A stretch of 64,000 nt of DNA from CAZRIT01 sp964600225 (GCA_964600225.1 CAZRIT010000006.1:1-64000), one strand, 5' to 3'; shown: positions 8,489 through 16,470, numbered from the stretch's first letter. Made by a program: numbers and translations. The notes: a model not told the origin generated them from the sequence alone.

Positions 8489-8980
8489 ATGGAAACCAAC
8501 AATCAAAGCACCAACAACACGACGGGTCAACCCAACTACAATACGGCGTCGCAGCCCCCCTATATCACGCCCGCCGAGCAGCACCGCAGAGCGGCCACCA
8601 CGGCAATGGTATTCAGCATCGTGGGCGTGGCGATCTTCTTTTTGCCCATCATCAACATCGCGGGCTTCATCCTCAGCATCATCGGCTTTGTCAAGGCCAA
8701 GAACAACCGCCTGCTGGCCGAGCGCAACCGCATCCCCGAAAACAACATGAACACCGCCGCCTACATCATCGGCATCATCGGCATCATCGCGGGCGCCATC
8801 GGCGTGCTCATCGTCATACTCAGCATCGTGCTGTTCGGTGCGCTCATCGGCGTGGCGCTGACCAACACAACCGTGATTGCGGATTCCGTCACCCGTGCGC
8901 TGCCTGAACTGGGCACGTCCGTGGGCGCCGTGCTGGATGCCGTCAACAACCTGCTGGGCACCATCTCCTCCATACTGTAA
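8489..8980 (+). CDS. Small membrane protein, DUF4190-like
   Basis: A 163-residue protein with a Gln/Asn/Thr-rich hydrophilic head of about 35 residues. Two or three hydrophobic helices follow: MVFSIVGVAIFFLPIINIAG, then a Gly/Ile-rich helical block near residues 90-125. The C-terminal tail has low charge. The layout resembles DUF4190-type membrane proteins of Gram-positives, whose function is unknown. AAAGGAGG lies 9 bases before the ATG. The stop overlaps the ribosome site of the downstream lgt gene, so the two form an operon. Confidence 0.75.
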   Translation: METNNQSTNNTTGQPNYNTASQPPYITPAEQHRRAATTAMVFSIVGVAIFFLPIINIAGFILSIIGFVKAKNNRLLAERNRIPENNMNTAAYIIGIIGIIAGAIGVLIVILSIVLFGALIGVALTNTTVIADSVTRALPELGTSVGAVLDAVNNLLGTISSIL

Positions 8981-8990
8981 GGAGCCGTCC

Positions 8991-9845
8991 ATGTTGCCGA
9001 CGTTAGAGCTTTTCGGTCTGCCCATCCCCATGTTTGGCACCATGATGGCCTGCGGCATGATCGCGGCCATCCTGCTGCTCATGTACACCCGCCGCTTCAT
9101 CCCCTTTACGGAGGATCAGCTGCTGACCTCCGCGCTGTGGGCGGTCGCGCTGGGATTTCTCGGCTCCAAGGTACTGTTTTGGATTGTGGAGCTGGATCAT
9201 GTGCTGGCAAACCCGCACTTTCTGATTGAAACGCTGCGCACGGGCTTTGTGTTCTACGGCGCGCTGCTGGGCGGCATGATCGGCATATTCATCTATTGCG
9301 TGCGCAGCAAGCTGCCCATGCTGGCGTTTTTCGATCTGTTTGCTCCCTCGCTGGTGCTGGCGCAGGCGTTCGGCCGCATCGGGTGCTTTCTGGCGGGCTG
9401 CTGCTACGGCTGCGAATCGGATGCGTGGTGCGCGGTGGTTTACCCACCGGGCAGCGGCGCTCCGTCGGGCGTACCGCTGCTGCCCGTGCAGTTGTTTGAA
9501 TCGGCGTTTCTGGTCATACTGGCGCTGGTGCTCGTTGAACTTCTCCGCAAGCGCAAAACCTACGGCCTCGTCACGGGCTGGTACTTCGTGCTGTACGGCA
9601 TATGGCGGTTTATTATCGAGTTCTTCCGCTCGGACGACCGCGGGTTTGTCGGCGGGCTTTCCACATCCCAGTTCATCGGGCTGTTCATTGTACTGGCGGG
9701 CGCGGTGCTGCTTTGGTTGATCCATAAGGGGATTGTTTCACGTGAAACACTGGATGTGCCCGAAGCGGCTCCCGTAAAGCACGAAGCAGCGCAAGGGCCC
9801 TCGCCTGACGCCAAGCAGAACGACAAAACGAAAACCCCATCTTAA
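8991..9845 (+). CDS. lgt: Prolipoprotein diacylglyceryl transferase family protein
   Basis: A 284-residue protein with about seven membrane helices. It belongs to the Lgt family, which transfers diacylglycerol from phosphatidylglycerol to the lipobox cysteine of prelipoproteins. The family loop is present as FGRIGCFLAGCCYG (residues 127-140), followed by PVQLFES and the IEFFRSDDRG block carrying the conserved arginine. Compared with E. coli Lgt, the His of FHGG is Tyr (FYGA), and the Asn and Glu of GRIGNFINGE are Cys, so it is a divergent clade. AAGGAG overlaps the upstream stop. The C-terminal 35 residues are charged and low-complexity. A perfect parS site lies in its coding sequence. Confidence 0.82.
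   Translation: MLPTLELFGLPIPMFGTMMACGMIAAILLLMYTRRFIPFTEDQLLTSALWAVALGFLGSKVLFWIVELDHVLANPHFLIETLRTGFVFYGALLGGMIGIFIYCVRSKLPMLAFFDLFAPSLVLAQAFGRIGCFLAGCCYGCESDAWCAVVYPPGSGAPSGVPLLPVQLFESAFLVILALVLVELLRKRKTYGLVTGWYFVLYGIWRFIIEFFRSDDRGFVGGLSTSQFIGLFIVLAGAVLLWLIHKGIVSRETLDVPEAAPVKHEAAQGPSPDAKQNDKTKTPS
9734..9749. promoter_or_regulatory. parS: parS site (ParB/Spo0J binding), perfect consensus
   Basis: TGTTTCACGTGAAACA matches the 16-bp bacterial parS consensus exactly. It lies inside the 3' part of lgt, where it encodes VSRET, and 1.5 kb from the parB start. Spo0J nucleates here to load SMC and segregate the origin. Confidence 0.95.
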
Positions 9846-9902
9846 CCCATTCCGAAGTTTTTCTGTTTCTCTTTTTTCAAAAAGAGAAAGAAACCGTACC
9901 CA

Positions 9903-9932
9903 ACAAAAGAGCCGCTTGTGCGGCTCTTTTGT
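9903..9932. terminator. Bidirectional terminator between lgt and the convergent lipoprotein gene
   Basis: A 13-bp stem, ACAAAAGAGCCGC with its complement, around a TTGT loop, with T-runs on both strands. A second AT-only palindrome of the TTTCTCTTTTT family lies at 9866-9889. Confidence 0.85.
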
Positions 9933-9949
9933 TTACTCCGTATCAACCG

Positions 9950-10336
9950 TTACTGCGCGTAATACGCCAGCCCGATGATTTGTCCCTGGTTAAGCATGGC
10001 AAGGAACAGCAGATCATTGCTGCTGACCTTGCGGAAATCCGCCAACTCCTGCGCCAGCTCCGCGGCGGTGATGGCAACGGTCTGCGTCAGATCGTCCGCC
10101 ATGGGGAATTCGATCACGGCCTCCTCGATCATGGTGTAGCTCTTCTTTTCGCCCTCGGACAGGGTTTCGCCCATCATATCGGTAGCTTCAATGGTCAGTC
10201 CGTCCACGCCTTCCAGCCGAATCACCTGTTCGCTGTCGGCAACGGGCTTTTCCGCCTCTGCGGGCGCTTCGGGCGCTTTCCCCGCGCAGCCGCATAGCAG
10301 CAGTACGCATAAAAACGGTATCAGTATCTTTTTCAT
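9950..10336 (-). CDS. Small putative lipoprotein of unknown function
   Basis: 128 residues starting at the second of two close ATGs, because AAAGGAG is then 8 bases away. A lysine-led signal peptide ends in the lipobox LLLCGC. An Ala/Glu-rich linker and a small soluble domain (about residues 35-128) follow, with VIRLEGVDGLTIEATDMMG and a C-terminal LLFLAMLNQG. I do not recognise the domain. It follows parB on the same strand with a 13-base gap and is probably the last gene of that operon before the convergent terminator. Confidence 0.75.
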   Translation of the reverse strand: MKKILIPFLCVLLLCGCAGKAPEAPAEAEKPVADSEQVIRLEGVDGLTIEATDMMGETLSEGEKKSYTMIEEAVIEFPMADDLTQTVAITAAELAQELADFRKVSSNDLLFLAMLNQGQIIGLAYYAQ

Positions 10337-10349
10337 AGCCATTCTCCTT

Positions 10350-11216
10350 TCAGTCCTGTAAGATGCATTCGTAAATGTGCTGCAAATCCTCTTTGTTATA
10401 GTATTCGATGACGATTTTCCCTTTCGCCTCGCCGCCGTTGATTTTCACCTTGGTGCCCAGCCGATCCCGCAAGCCCTCCTCAAAGGCGGACAGGGCGGGG
10501 GAGAGCACCGCCTTGGGCTTGGTAGGCTGCGCAGCCTTGCCCTCATTGATGTTTTTCACCCGCGCTTCCAGCGCGCGCACCGAGTAGCCCATGCGCACGG
10601 CCTCGTCGGTCAGCTTTTCAATCATCTTTGCATCGCTCAGGCCCGCCAGCGCACGGCCGTGTCCTGCGGAAAGCTCTCCGCTTTTTAACAGCAGCAAAGT
10701 CTTTTCGGGAAGCTGCAGCAGCCGCAGTGCATTGGCCACCGCGGGACGGCTTTTACCGATACGCTTGCTGACTTCATCCTGCGTCATATCGTGCTGCTGC
10801 ATCAGAAAACGGATGGCGGCGGCTTCCTCAATTGGGTTTAGATCCTCGCGCTGAATGTTTTCAATGAGCGAAACCTCGTGTATCTGCGCCTCGTCGTAAT
10901 CGGCCACGATCACGGGCACCTCGGTCAGTCCCGCCAGCCTTGCCGCACGGAAACGCCGCTCGCCCGCAATGATCATATAGCGGCCGTTCTTTTCCTTGAC
11001 AATCAGCGGCTGCACGATGCCATGGGTTTTGATGGAGCTTGCCAGATCGTTGAGCGCCTGCTCGTCAAACTGCTTTCTGGGCTGCTCAAGATTATTATCG
11101 ATATCGCGCACGCTGACCTTTTTGATGCCCGCTTCCTCCGCTTGAACGGGGGCTGCGGAATACGGATCCAGCAGCGCGTCCAGCCCGCGCCCAAGCCCTT
11201 TCTTCTGTAAAGCCAT
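10350..11216 (-). CDS. parB: Chromosome-partitioning protein ParB/Spo0J
   Basis: A 288-residue centromere-binding CTPase that loads onto parS and recruits SMC. The start MALQKKGLGRGLDALL is the family hallmark. EQPRKQFD, the AGERRFRAARLAG CTP-binding box and LIENIQREDLNPIEEA follow. The parS-reading helix-turn-helix is TQDEVSKRIGKSRPAVANAL near residue 150, and a C-terminal dimerisation segment ends the protein. Its ATG overlaps the parA stop (TGATG), so translation is coupled. In spore formers Spo0J also relieves Soj-mediated repression of sporulation genes, which fits the presence of Spo0A in this window. Confidence 0.97.
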   Translation of the reverse strand: MALQKKGLGRGLDALLDPYSAAPVQAEEAGIKKVSVRDIDNNLEQPRKQFDEQALNDLASSIKTHGIVQPLIVKEKNGRYMIIAGERRFRAARLAGLTEVPVIVADYDEAQIHEVSLIENIQREDLNPIEEAAAIRFLMQQHDMTQDEVSKRIGKSRPAVANALRLLQLPEKTLLLLKSGELSAGHGRALAGLSDAKMIEKLTDEAVRMGYSVRALEARVKNINEGKAAQPTKPKAVLSPALSAFEEGLRDRLGTKVKINGGEAKGKIVIEYYNKEDLQHIYECILQD

Positions 11217-11980
11217 CAGGCGTCCTCCTTATGCAGCATCTCCTGCGCCAGCGCCCTGTACGCCACCGAGCCCGCGCTGTTGGGCGCATACTTGTTGATA
11301 GGCAGGCCGAACGACGGCGCTTCGCCAAGCCGCACACTCCTTGGAATGATCGTATCGTACACCTTATTGCGGAAAAACTTTTTCACTTCCTCCACCACCT
11401 GCATCGACAGGTTCGTGCGGGAATCGAACATGGTGAGCACCACGCCCTCCACATCCAGCTGCGGATTGAGGCTTTTACGCACAAGCTTCACCGTATTCAT
11501 CAAAAGTGACAGTCCCTCCAGCGCAAAAAATTCGCACTGAATCGGCACCAGCAGCGTATCGGACGCCGTCAAGGCATTGAGCGTCAACAATCCAAGCGAC
11601 GGCGGACAATCGATGAACACATAATCGTAATCCTGCTTGATTGCCGCAAACGCATTTTTAAGCACCTGCTCGCGTGCAATCACATTCACCAGCTCCACCT
11701 CAGCGCCCGCCAAGGCGATATGCGAAGGCACCAGCTTCAACGTATCGATCATAGTATCCATGGTGACGTCGTCGATGGCATACTCATTGATGAACACATC
11801 GTAGATGGAATCCTCCACCCGATTCTTATCGATGCCCAACCCGCTGGTGCTGTTCCCTTGCGGATCGGCGTCCACCAGCAATACGCGCTTTCCCGCCTCC
11901 GCCAAACACGCGCTGAGGTTGACGGCCGTCGTTGTTTTTCCGACGCCGCCCTTTTGATTGGCAATGGCTGTTATTTTCAT
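11216..11980 (-). CDS. parA: ParA/Soj family ATPase
   Basis: A 254-residue Walker-type ATPase (MinD/ParA superfamily) that works with ParB in origin segregation and regulates DnaA. The deviant Walker A KGGVGKTT lies at about residue 10. The switch regions VDADPQGNSTSGLG and FIDCPPSLGLLTLNAL are intact. The ATG at 11980 is chosen over a GTG six bases upstream because GGAGG sits 5 bases before it. The promoter and a near-perfect parS lie directly upstream. It is downstream of dnaN, an unusual order for Firmicutes. Confidence 0.97.
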   Translation of the reverse strand: MKITAIANQKGGVGKTTTAVNLSACLAEAGKRVLLVDADPQGNSTSGLGIDKNRVEDSIYDVFINEYAIDDVTMDTMIDTLKLVPSHIALAGAEVELVNVIAREQVLKNAFAAIKQDYDYVFIDCPPSLGLLTLNALTASDTLLVPIQCEFFALEGLSLLMNTVKLVRKSLNPQLDVEGVVLTMFDSRTNLSMQVVEEVKKFFRNKVYDTIIPRSVRLGEAPSFGLPINKYAPNSAGSVAYRALAQEMLHKEDA

Positions 11981-12003
11981 ACGCACCTCCGCTTCGCATT
12001 CTC

Positions 12004-12032
12004 ATTATAATAACGGCATTTCCAAATAGCAA
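12004..12032 (-). promoter_or_regulatory. parA-parB promoter
   Basis: Minus strand TTGCTA, 17 bases, TATAAT. The -35 hexamer directly abuts the parS-like palindrome. Confidence 0.75.
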
Positions 12033-12048
12033 TGTTTCACATGAAACA
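12033..12048. promoter_or_regulatory. parS: parS-like site abutting the parA promoter
   Basis: TGTTTCACATGAAACA differs from the parS consensus by one central base (CACATG for CACGTG). It touches the -35 of the parA promoter, so ParB bound here could both segregate the origin and autoregulate parAB. Confidence 0.85.
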
Positions 12049-12346
12049 TTTAACCTCTGTTCAAATATGACAAAATCGGTAGTTGCATAAAAATATAGAA
12101 ATTTTAGTTTTATGCATACAAAATCGCCGTATTCTCTGTTGTTTTGTAATGCCAAAACTTTATGTTATAAGGTAGTTGCGCGTTCAAATCCCGCAAAATC
12201 AATCCAAAACAAAAGCCAAAGGAATGCTCATATCTACAGCAAAGCATATCATAAATTACGCCGTATGGTAATTTTTGCTTCATTTATATAATGGGCATCA
12301 TCGCAAGATGTTGTAGATTAAAAATTCTATCAAAACAATATAACAA

Positions 12347-12372
12347 AAAAGGAACCCGCTTGGGTTCCTTTT
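12347..12372 (-). terminator. dnaN terminator
   Basis: Stem AAAAGGAACCC / GGGTTCCTTTT with a four-base loop, followed on the minus strand by TT and TGTTATA; 13 bases after the dnaN stop. Confidence 0.85.
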
Positions 12373-12384
12373 GGCTTGCCTTGT

Positions 12385-13485
12385 TTAAAACTGGGAATAG
12401 ATGCGCACGGGCACGATCAGGTAGTAGTAGCCCTCCTGCTGCGCAGGCTTTACCACGCATGGTGAGATGCCCGACGTAAAGTCCATATATATCTTTTCGT
12501 CGGGGATGCATTTGAGCACGTTCATGCAATATCTGGGATTGAACGCAATGCTGATATCCTCGCCCTGCATCTGCACGTCCATCTCCTCGTCGATCTTGCC
12601 CGCTACGCTGTTTGCGGTCAGCAGGAGTTTACCGCCGCCGAATTTCATAATGATGTTGTTGTTGCCCTCCCTGGCCATCAACTGCGCGCGGTCGATACTC
12701 TCCATCAGTTCCTTCTTGTCCAGCAGTACGCGCGTCTTATGGTCCTTGGGCAAGATCTGACGGTACTTGATATAATCGCCCTCAAGCAATCTGGCCGTCA
12801 AACAGGTCTGCTTGAGATCGACCTTCACATGCAGGTTGGTAAACGTCAGTTCCACCTCGCCATCCGCTTCATCCATCATGCGCGCAATCTCCACCATGGA
12901 TTTTGCGGGGATAACAACGGCGCGTTCGGGCACGGGGGTTTTTAACGGGATGGTGCGCATGGCAAACTGATACGCATCGGTGGCGACAATATTGATGTTT
13001 TCACCAATCTCTAAAAGCACGCCCGTGAGAATGGGCTTGCTGTCATCCATGGCGGTGGCAAACACCGTTTGGTTGATCATATCGCGGCAATCGTCATGAT
13101 CAAGCTTAACGGTGAACTGCTCGCCCGAAAAGCGCATTTCGGGGAACGTTTCGTATTCGATGCATTGCAGGCTCGTCCTGGCCCTGCCGCAGCGGATATC
13201 CATGGTCTTATCGGTCACGTTGATTTCCGCAATGGCCTCGGGGAGTTTTCGGACAATTTCGGAAAAGAGCTTGCCTGGCACGATGGCGTTGCCCTCCTCC
13301 TCCACGGTGGCGGGCAGCAGGCATTCCTTTTGCAGCATCAGGTCGGAGCATTTCAATTTTAACCCTTCGCGGGTTGCTTCCAGGAATATCCCTTCCAAAA
13401 TGGGCATGGTGCTGCGCGATGGCAGCGCTTTACCGACAGACAGTACGCCCGCTGTCAATTCCTTTGCGTCAATATAGAATCGCAT
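12385..13485 (-). CDS. dnaN: DNA polymerase III sliding clamp (beta subunit)
   Basis: A 366-residue beta clamp that encircles DNA and tethers polymerase III. It has the usual three-domain length. The N-terminus MRFYIDAKELTAGVLSVGKA, the central TDAYQFAMRTIPL and the C-terminal segment ending YYLIVPVRIYSQF are family hallmarks. An AAAGGATG ribosome site lies just before the ATG. It follows dnaA on the same strand across the origin spacer, the classical dnaA-dnaN arrangement. Its own terminator then separates it from parA, where recF would normally follow. Confidence 0.97.
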   Translation of the reverse strand: MRFYIDAKELTAGVLSVGKALPSRSTMPILEGIFLEATREGLKLKCSDLMLQKECLLPATVEEEGNAIVPGKLFSEIVRKLPEAIAEINVTDKTMDIRCGRARTSLQCIEYETFPEMRFSGEQFTVKLDHDDCRDMINQTVFATAMDDSKPILTGVLLEIGENINIVATDAYQFAMRTIPLKTPVPERAVVIPAKSMVEIARMMDEADGEVELTFTNLHVKVDLKQTCLTARLLEGDYIKYRQILPKDHKTRVLLDKKELMESIDRAQLMAREGNNNIIMKFGGGKLLLTANSVAGKIDEEMDVQMQGEDISIAFNPRYCMNVLKCIPDEKIYMDFTSGISPCVVKPAQQEGYYYLIVPVRIYSQF

Positions 13486-13749
13486 TTACATCATCCTTTC
13501 GTCTCGTCGGTGTCATTGCCATGGGTTATCCACAGCAAGGGTTTGTGTTGTTTCTTTTATTATTCCAGTAGCAGTAGCAGTAGTGGGACAGGCATCCGTG
13601 GATAACGGAATTTGCCGTGCAGGCAAGCCCTTTTTTCAGTGGACACAATGGTGGAAAACCGAAGTGTTTCGGATGGGGTTGTCCACGTTGTCCTTGCTGT
13701 ACACAACATACACAAGCCGTCCACAGAGCCGCTCCACAAAATGTGGATA
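13486..13749. other. oriC: Probable oriC: dnaA-dnaN intergenic region with DnaA boxes and trio-like repeats
   Basis: It contains a perfect DnaA box TTATCCACA at 13526-13534 (plus), TTATCCACG on the minus strand at 13597-13605, and GTATCCACA on the minus strand at 13742-13750. Several weaker TCCAC-type sites lie at 13630-13740. Three exact CAGTAG hexamers (13566-13583) sit 13 bases from the box at 13597 and are followed by the AT-rich stretch 13546-13565. Read 3' to 5' away from the box they give GAT GAC triplets, as in DnaA-trio elements. Origin function is inferred from position and motifs. Confidence 0.8.
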
Positions 13750-15060
13750 CTATTTCATGCGCTTTTTGATGTCTTCCAATACGGTGGTAAAGGAGGAATC
13801 CTCGCGGATGAGTATTTCAATACGGCGACAGGCGTTGATGGCGGTTGTATGGTCGTTTCGGTCGAACAGGGTGCTGATGCGCTTGTACGGCAGCCCCAGC
13901 ATGCTGTGGCAAAGGTACATCGCAACCTGCCGCGGTATGACGATCTCCCGATCGCGCCGCTCGGACAGCAGGCTCTGTACCGATACGTTGTAGTATTCGG
14001 CCACGGTCTCTCGGATGAGCACGGGCGTAATCTCCTTGGCGGAGGAAAGCGGCAACAGATCCTTGAGCGCCTCAATGGTCAGCTCCAGCGTCAGCGGACG
14101 CTGATGCAGCATGGAGTAGGCCACCACGCGGTTTAAGGAGCCCTCGAGCTCCCGAATGTTGCTGGAAACGTGCTCTGCAATAAACTGGATGATATCGTCC
14201 GATACATCGTAGTGGTCGATGCGCGCGTGGTTGCGAAGAATTGCGATGCGCGTTTCGATATCGGGCGGCTGGATATCGGCAATCAAGCCCCATTCAAAAC
14301 GGGAACGGAGCCGTTCCTCCAAACTGGCAATCTCCTTGGGCGGCCGATCGGAGCTGATGACAATCTGCTTATTGGCGCCGTGCAGGGTGTTGAAGGTGTT
14401 GAAAAACTCCTCCTGCACGGATTGCTTCTTGGCAATGAACTGCACGTCGTCGATCAGCAGCACGTCCACATTGCGGTATCTGCGCCGAAACTCCATGCGC
14501 TTATCCATCTGGATGGCAGTGATGAGGTCGTTGGTGAAGGTTTCGCTGGTGACGTACATCACCTTGGCCGCGGGGTTGTTGGCGCGCACCGTGTGCCCGA
14601 TGGCCTGCATGAGGTGTGTTTTTCCAAGGCCCACGCCGCCGTAGATGAACAACGGGTTGTAGGCGCTTGCGGGGTTTTGGGCCACGGCCAGCGCGGCCGC
14701 GTGCGCAAAATGGTTGGAGCTGCCAACCACAAACGTATCGAACGTGTACTTGGGGTTGAGGGCAAACGGGTTGCTGCCGTCCTCCTCCTTTTTGGGCAGA
14801 TACGCTTCTCGCTCTTCGGGCAGCACCAGCTTGACGTCCTGAATGGTGCTGTTGGCGGTGCGGGCGGCATTGAACAGACTGTCGAAATAAAAGTCCTTGA
14901 GCGTCTTTTGAATATCGGGCGTGGGGACCTCCAGCACAAGCACGTTGTTTTGCAGCGCCAATGGAACGGCAACGTCAATCCAGGCATGGAACGAAAGCCC
15001 CGTCATCTGCGGGCGTATGAGCTCCTTGGTGGAGGCCCATGTGTTTTCCAGTTGATCCAT
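13750..15060 (-). CDS. dnaA: Chromosomal replication initiator DnaA
   Basis: AAA+ initiator, 436 residues. The ATG at 15060 (MDQLENTWASTKELI) is chosen because domain I begins there and GGGGG lies upstream; the longer frame crosses the promoter. Domain I spans about 1-85 and a short linker follows. Domain III has Walker A GGVGLGKTHLMQ and Walker B LLIDDVQF. Domain IV carries the DnaA-box signature FDRNDHTTAINACRRI near the C-terminus. Transcription is from a sigma-A promoter at 15089-15117, and the gene leads into oriC and dnaN. Confidence 0.98.
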   Translation of the reverse strand: MDQLENTWASTKELIRPQMTGLSFHAWIDVAVPLALQNNVLVLEVPTPDIQKTLKDFYFDSLFNAARTANSTIQDVKLVLPEEREAYLPKKEEDGSNPFALNPKYTFDTFVVGSSNHFAHAAALAVAQNPASAYNPLFIYGGVGLGKTHLMQAIGHTVRANNPAAKVMYVTSETFTNDLITAIQMDKRMEFRRRYRNVDVLLIDDVQFIAKKQSVQEEFFNTFNTLHGANKQIVISSDRPPKEIASLEERLRSRFEWGLIADIQPPDIETRIAILRNHARIDHYDVSDDIIQFIAEHVSSNIRELEGSLNRVVAYSMLHQRPLTLELTIEALKDLLPLSSAKEITPVLIRETVAEYYNVSVQSLLSERRDREIVIPRQVAMYLCHSMLGLPYKRISTLFDRNDHTTAINACRRIEILIREDSSFTTVLEDIKKRMK

Positions 15061-15088
15061 TGACAGCTTACCCCCATTCGTAATGGAT

Positions 15089-15117
15089 ATCATACCAAAA
15101 TAGCGTTCGTTTTTCAA
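15089..15117 (-). promoter_or_regulatory. dnaA promoter
   Basis: Minus strand TTGAAA, 17 bases, TATGAT with a TGG extended -10. No good DnaA box overlaps it, so classical autoregulation is not obvious. Confidence 0.65.
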
Positions 15118-15166
15118 GAACGGGTTCGCAGATGGGTTAACAATCTGTGACAAAAGGGCTATTTGA

Positions 15167-15195
15167 TTGCAAAAGTGGGCTGTGCGGGTTAAAAT
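15167..15195 (+). promoter_or_regulatory. Promoter of the hydrolase-DUF951-lepB cluster
   Basis: TTGCAA, 17 bases, TAAAAT. Transcription would begin near 15202, after the ATG at 15196. This supports the hydrolase start at 15244. Confidence 0.65.
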
Positions 15196-15243
15196 ATGGG
15201 TAAGATTTACGTTTTCGGGGGAGGATTGCGCTTGGGAGAGACG

Positions 15244-16470
15244 ATGCGAAGTCCGCTGTTCATTAACTCCGAGCAGGTAGGTGATGTCATAACAATTCCC
15301 GTTTCCGTACACGATGGCGAGGAGGAAGCGACGGAAGAGGTTTTGATTCACTATCTGGAGGCCGGGGTTGGTGAACCGCTCCTGTTAATTCATTCTATCG
15401 GACAATCCTTGTTTACCTGGCGAAACATCTTTGCGGAACTTTCGGAAAACTATCGCGTTATTGCCATCGATCTGCCGGGGCACGGGTATTCCTCCCGTCC
15501 CGATCGATTCGACTATTCCATGGACGCCATGGCGGAGCTGATCGGCCGCTTTCTGGACGCCAAGGGCATCCGCTCCGCGCATATGATCGGCTTTTCCATG
15601 GGCTCGCTGTATATGCTGCGCTTTCTATCCCTGTTTCCCAACCGCGTGGCCAACTGCATCGTCATTTCCCCGGGCGGTCTGACGGAGCAGATGCCCAAGC
15701 TCATTCACCGCATCGGAAGCCGCGTGTGCTCGGTCATGTCCCGAAACCTCTTTTCCGCAACGGATGTGCGAAAGCTATTGAACGATTGCGTCTATGAAAA
15801 AGAGATTGTGGACGATCACATGGTGCGTCAGTACTATCAGCCGCTGCAGGACGGGCTCAGCCGCGAAGCGCTGATGTACGCGCTTGTCAATTTTGACCGC
15901 GATATGGTAGCCGAGGCGCTGCTGCCCATCGATCATGAAGTGCTGGTGCTGTGGGGCAAGGAGGACAGGTGGCATCCGCCGTCGGGCAGCGTCTATTTTC
16001 AGGGCGTGCTGCAGGCGGGCCGCTACTACTTAATCCGTCACGCGGGGCACCTGTTGCAGGAGGAAGCGCCCGAAAAGCTCCTGGAGATCATATTCAGCTA
16101 CATTCCGCCCGCAGTGCCAAGCTACAATGCGTACCGCTATACGCAGCATGCGCCCATGGCGGATAACAATTGGATACGGGAGCCCTCCTACATCCCCGAG
16201 AAACCGTATCCGAACGCGCCGCAGCAGGCGTACGACGAGTTGGGGCAGGATATGTATGTCCAAGGCGACGACGGCATATTGTATCGGGAGGCCGAAACGG
16301 GGGAAACCCTTGATGGCGCGCTCGATGCGGAAACGATCCTGCACATGGCCGCGGCCGAAGCCTTCGGGGAACAAACGGAGGAAGTATTCGTCGAACAGCC
16401 CGAAGAAGCGGAGCAGGCCGAACAGGCCGAACAGGCGCCGCCAACGGAAGCGGAGGACGGAAACACATGA
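15244..16470 (+). CDS. Alpha/beta hydrolase with acidic C-terminal tail
   Basis: A 408-residue protein. Residues about 35-290 form an alpha/beta-hydrolase fold: LLLIHSIGQSLFTW holds the oxyanion region, IDLPGHGYSS follows strand 4, and GFSMGS is the nucleophile elbow with the catalytic Ser. LWGKEDRWHP supplies an Asp and RHAGHLLQEEAPE the catalytic His. The last roughly 110 residues are a Tyr/Pro/Glu/Gln-rich low-complexity tail ending in repeated EQAEQAEQA, unusual for the family and perhaps an interaction region. GGGAGAG precedes the ATG at 15244. It overlaps the DUF951 gene by 4 bases. The substrate is unknown. Confidence 0.85.
   Translation: MRSPLFINSEQVGDVITIPVSVHDGEEEATEEVLIHYLEAGVGEPLLLIHSIGQSLFTWRNIFAELSENYRVIAIDLPGHGYSSRPDRFDYSMDAMAELIGRFLDAKGIRSAHMIGFSMGSLYMLRFLSLFPNRVANCIVISPGGLTEQMPKLIHRIGSRVCSVMSRNLFSATDVRKLLNDCVYEKEIVDDHMVRQYYQPLQDGLSREALMYALVNFDRDMVAEALLPIDHEVLVLWGKEDRWHPPSGSVYFQGVLQAGRYYLIRHAGHLLQEEAPEKLLEIIFSYIPPAVPSYNAYRYTQHAPMADNNWIREPSYIPEKPYPNAPQQAYDELGQDMYVQGDDGILYREAETGETLDGALDAETILHMAAAEAFGEQTEEVFVEQPEEAEQAEQAEQAPPTEAEDGNT

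Larger units (their letters stand above)
11981..12384. other. AT-rich spacer between dnaN and parA
   Basis: This 404-base gene-free stretch is clearly more AT-rich than its surroundings. It holds the parA promoter (12004-12032), a parS-like site (12033-12048) and the dnaN terminator (12347-12372). The 300 bases between show no open frame with a ribosome site and no DnaA box. Confidence 0.7.

Noticed and set aside
13566..13583. CAGTAG repeat as a simple microsatellite
   Set aside because: Its position next to a DnaA box and AT-rich stretch in the dnaA-dnaN spacer fits a DnaA-trio element better.
13612..14136. Plus-strand frame across oriC and dnaA
   Set aside because: It overlaps DnaA boxes and the dnaA 3' end; no motif or ribosome site.
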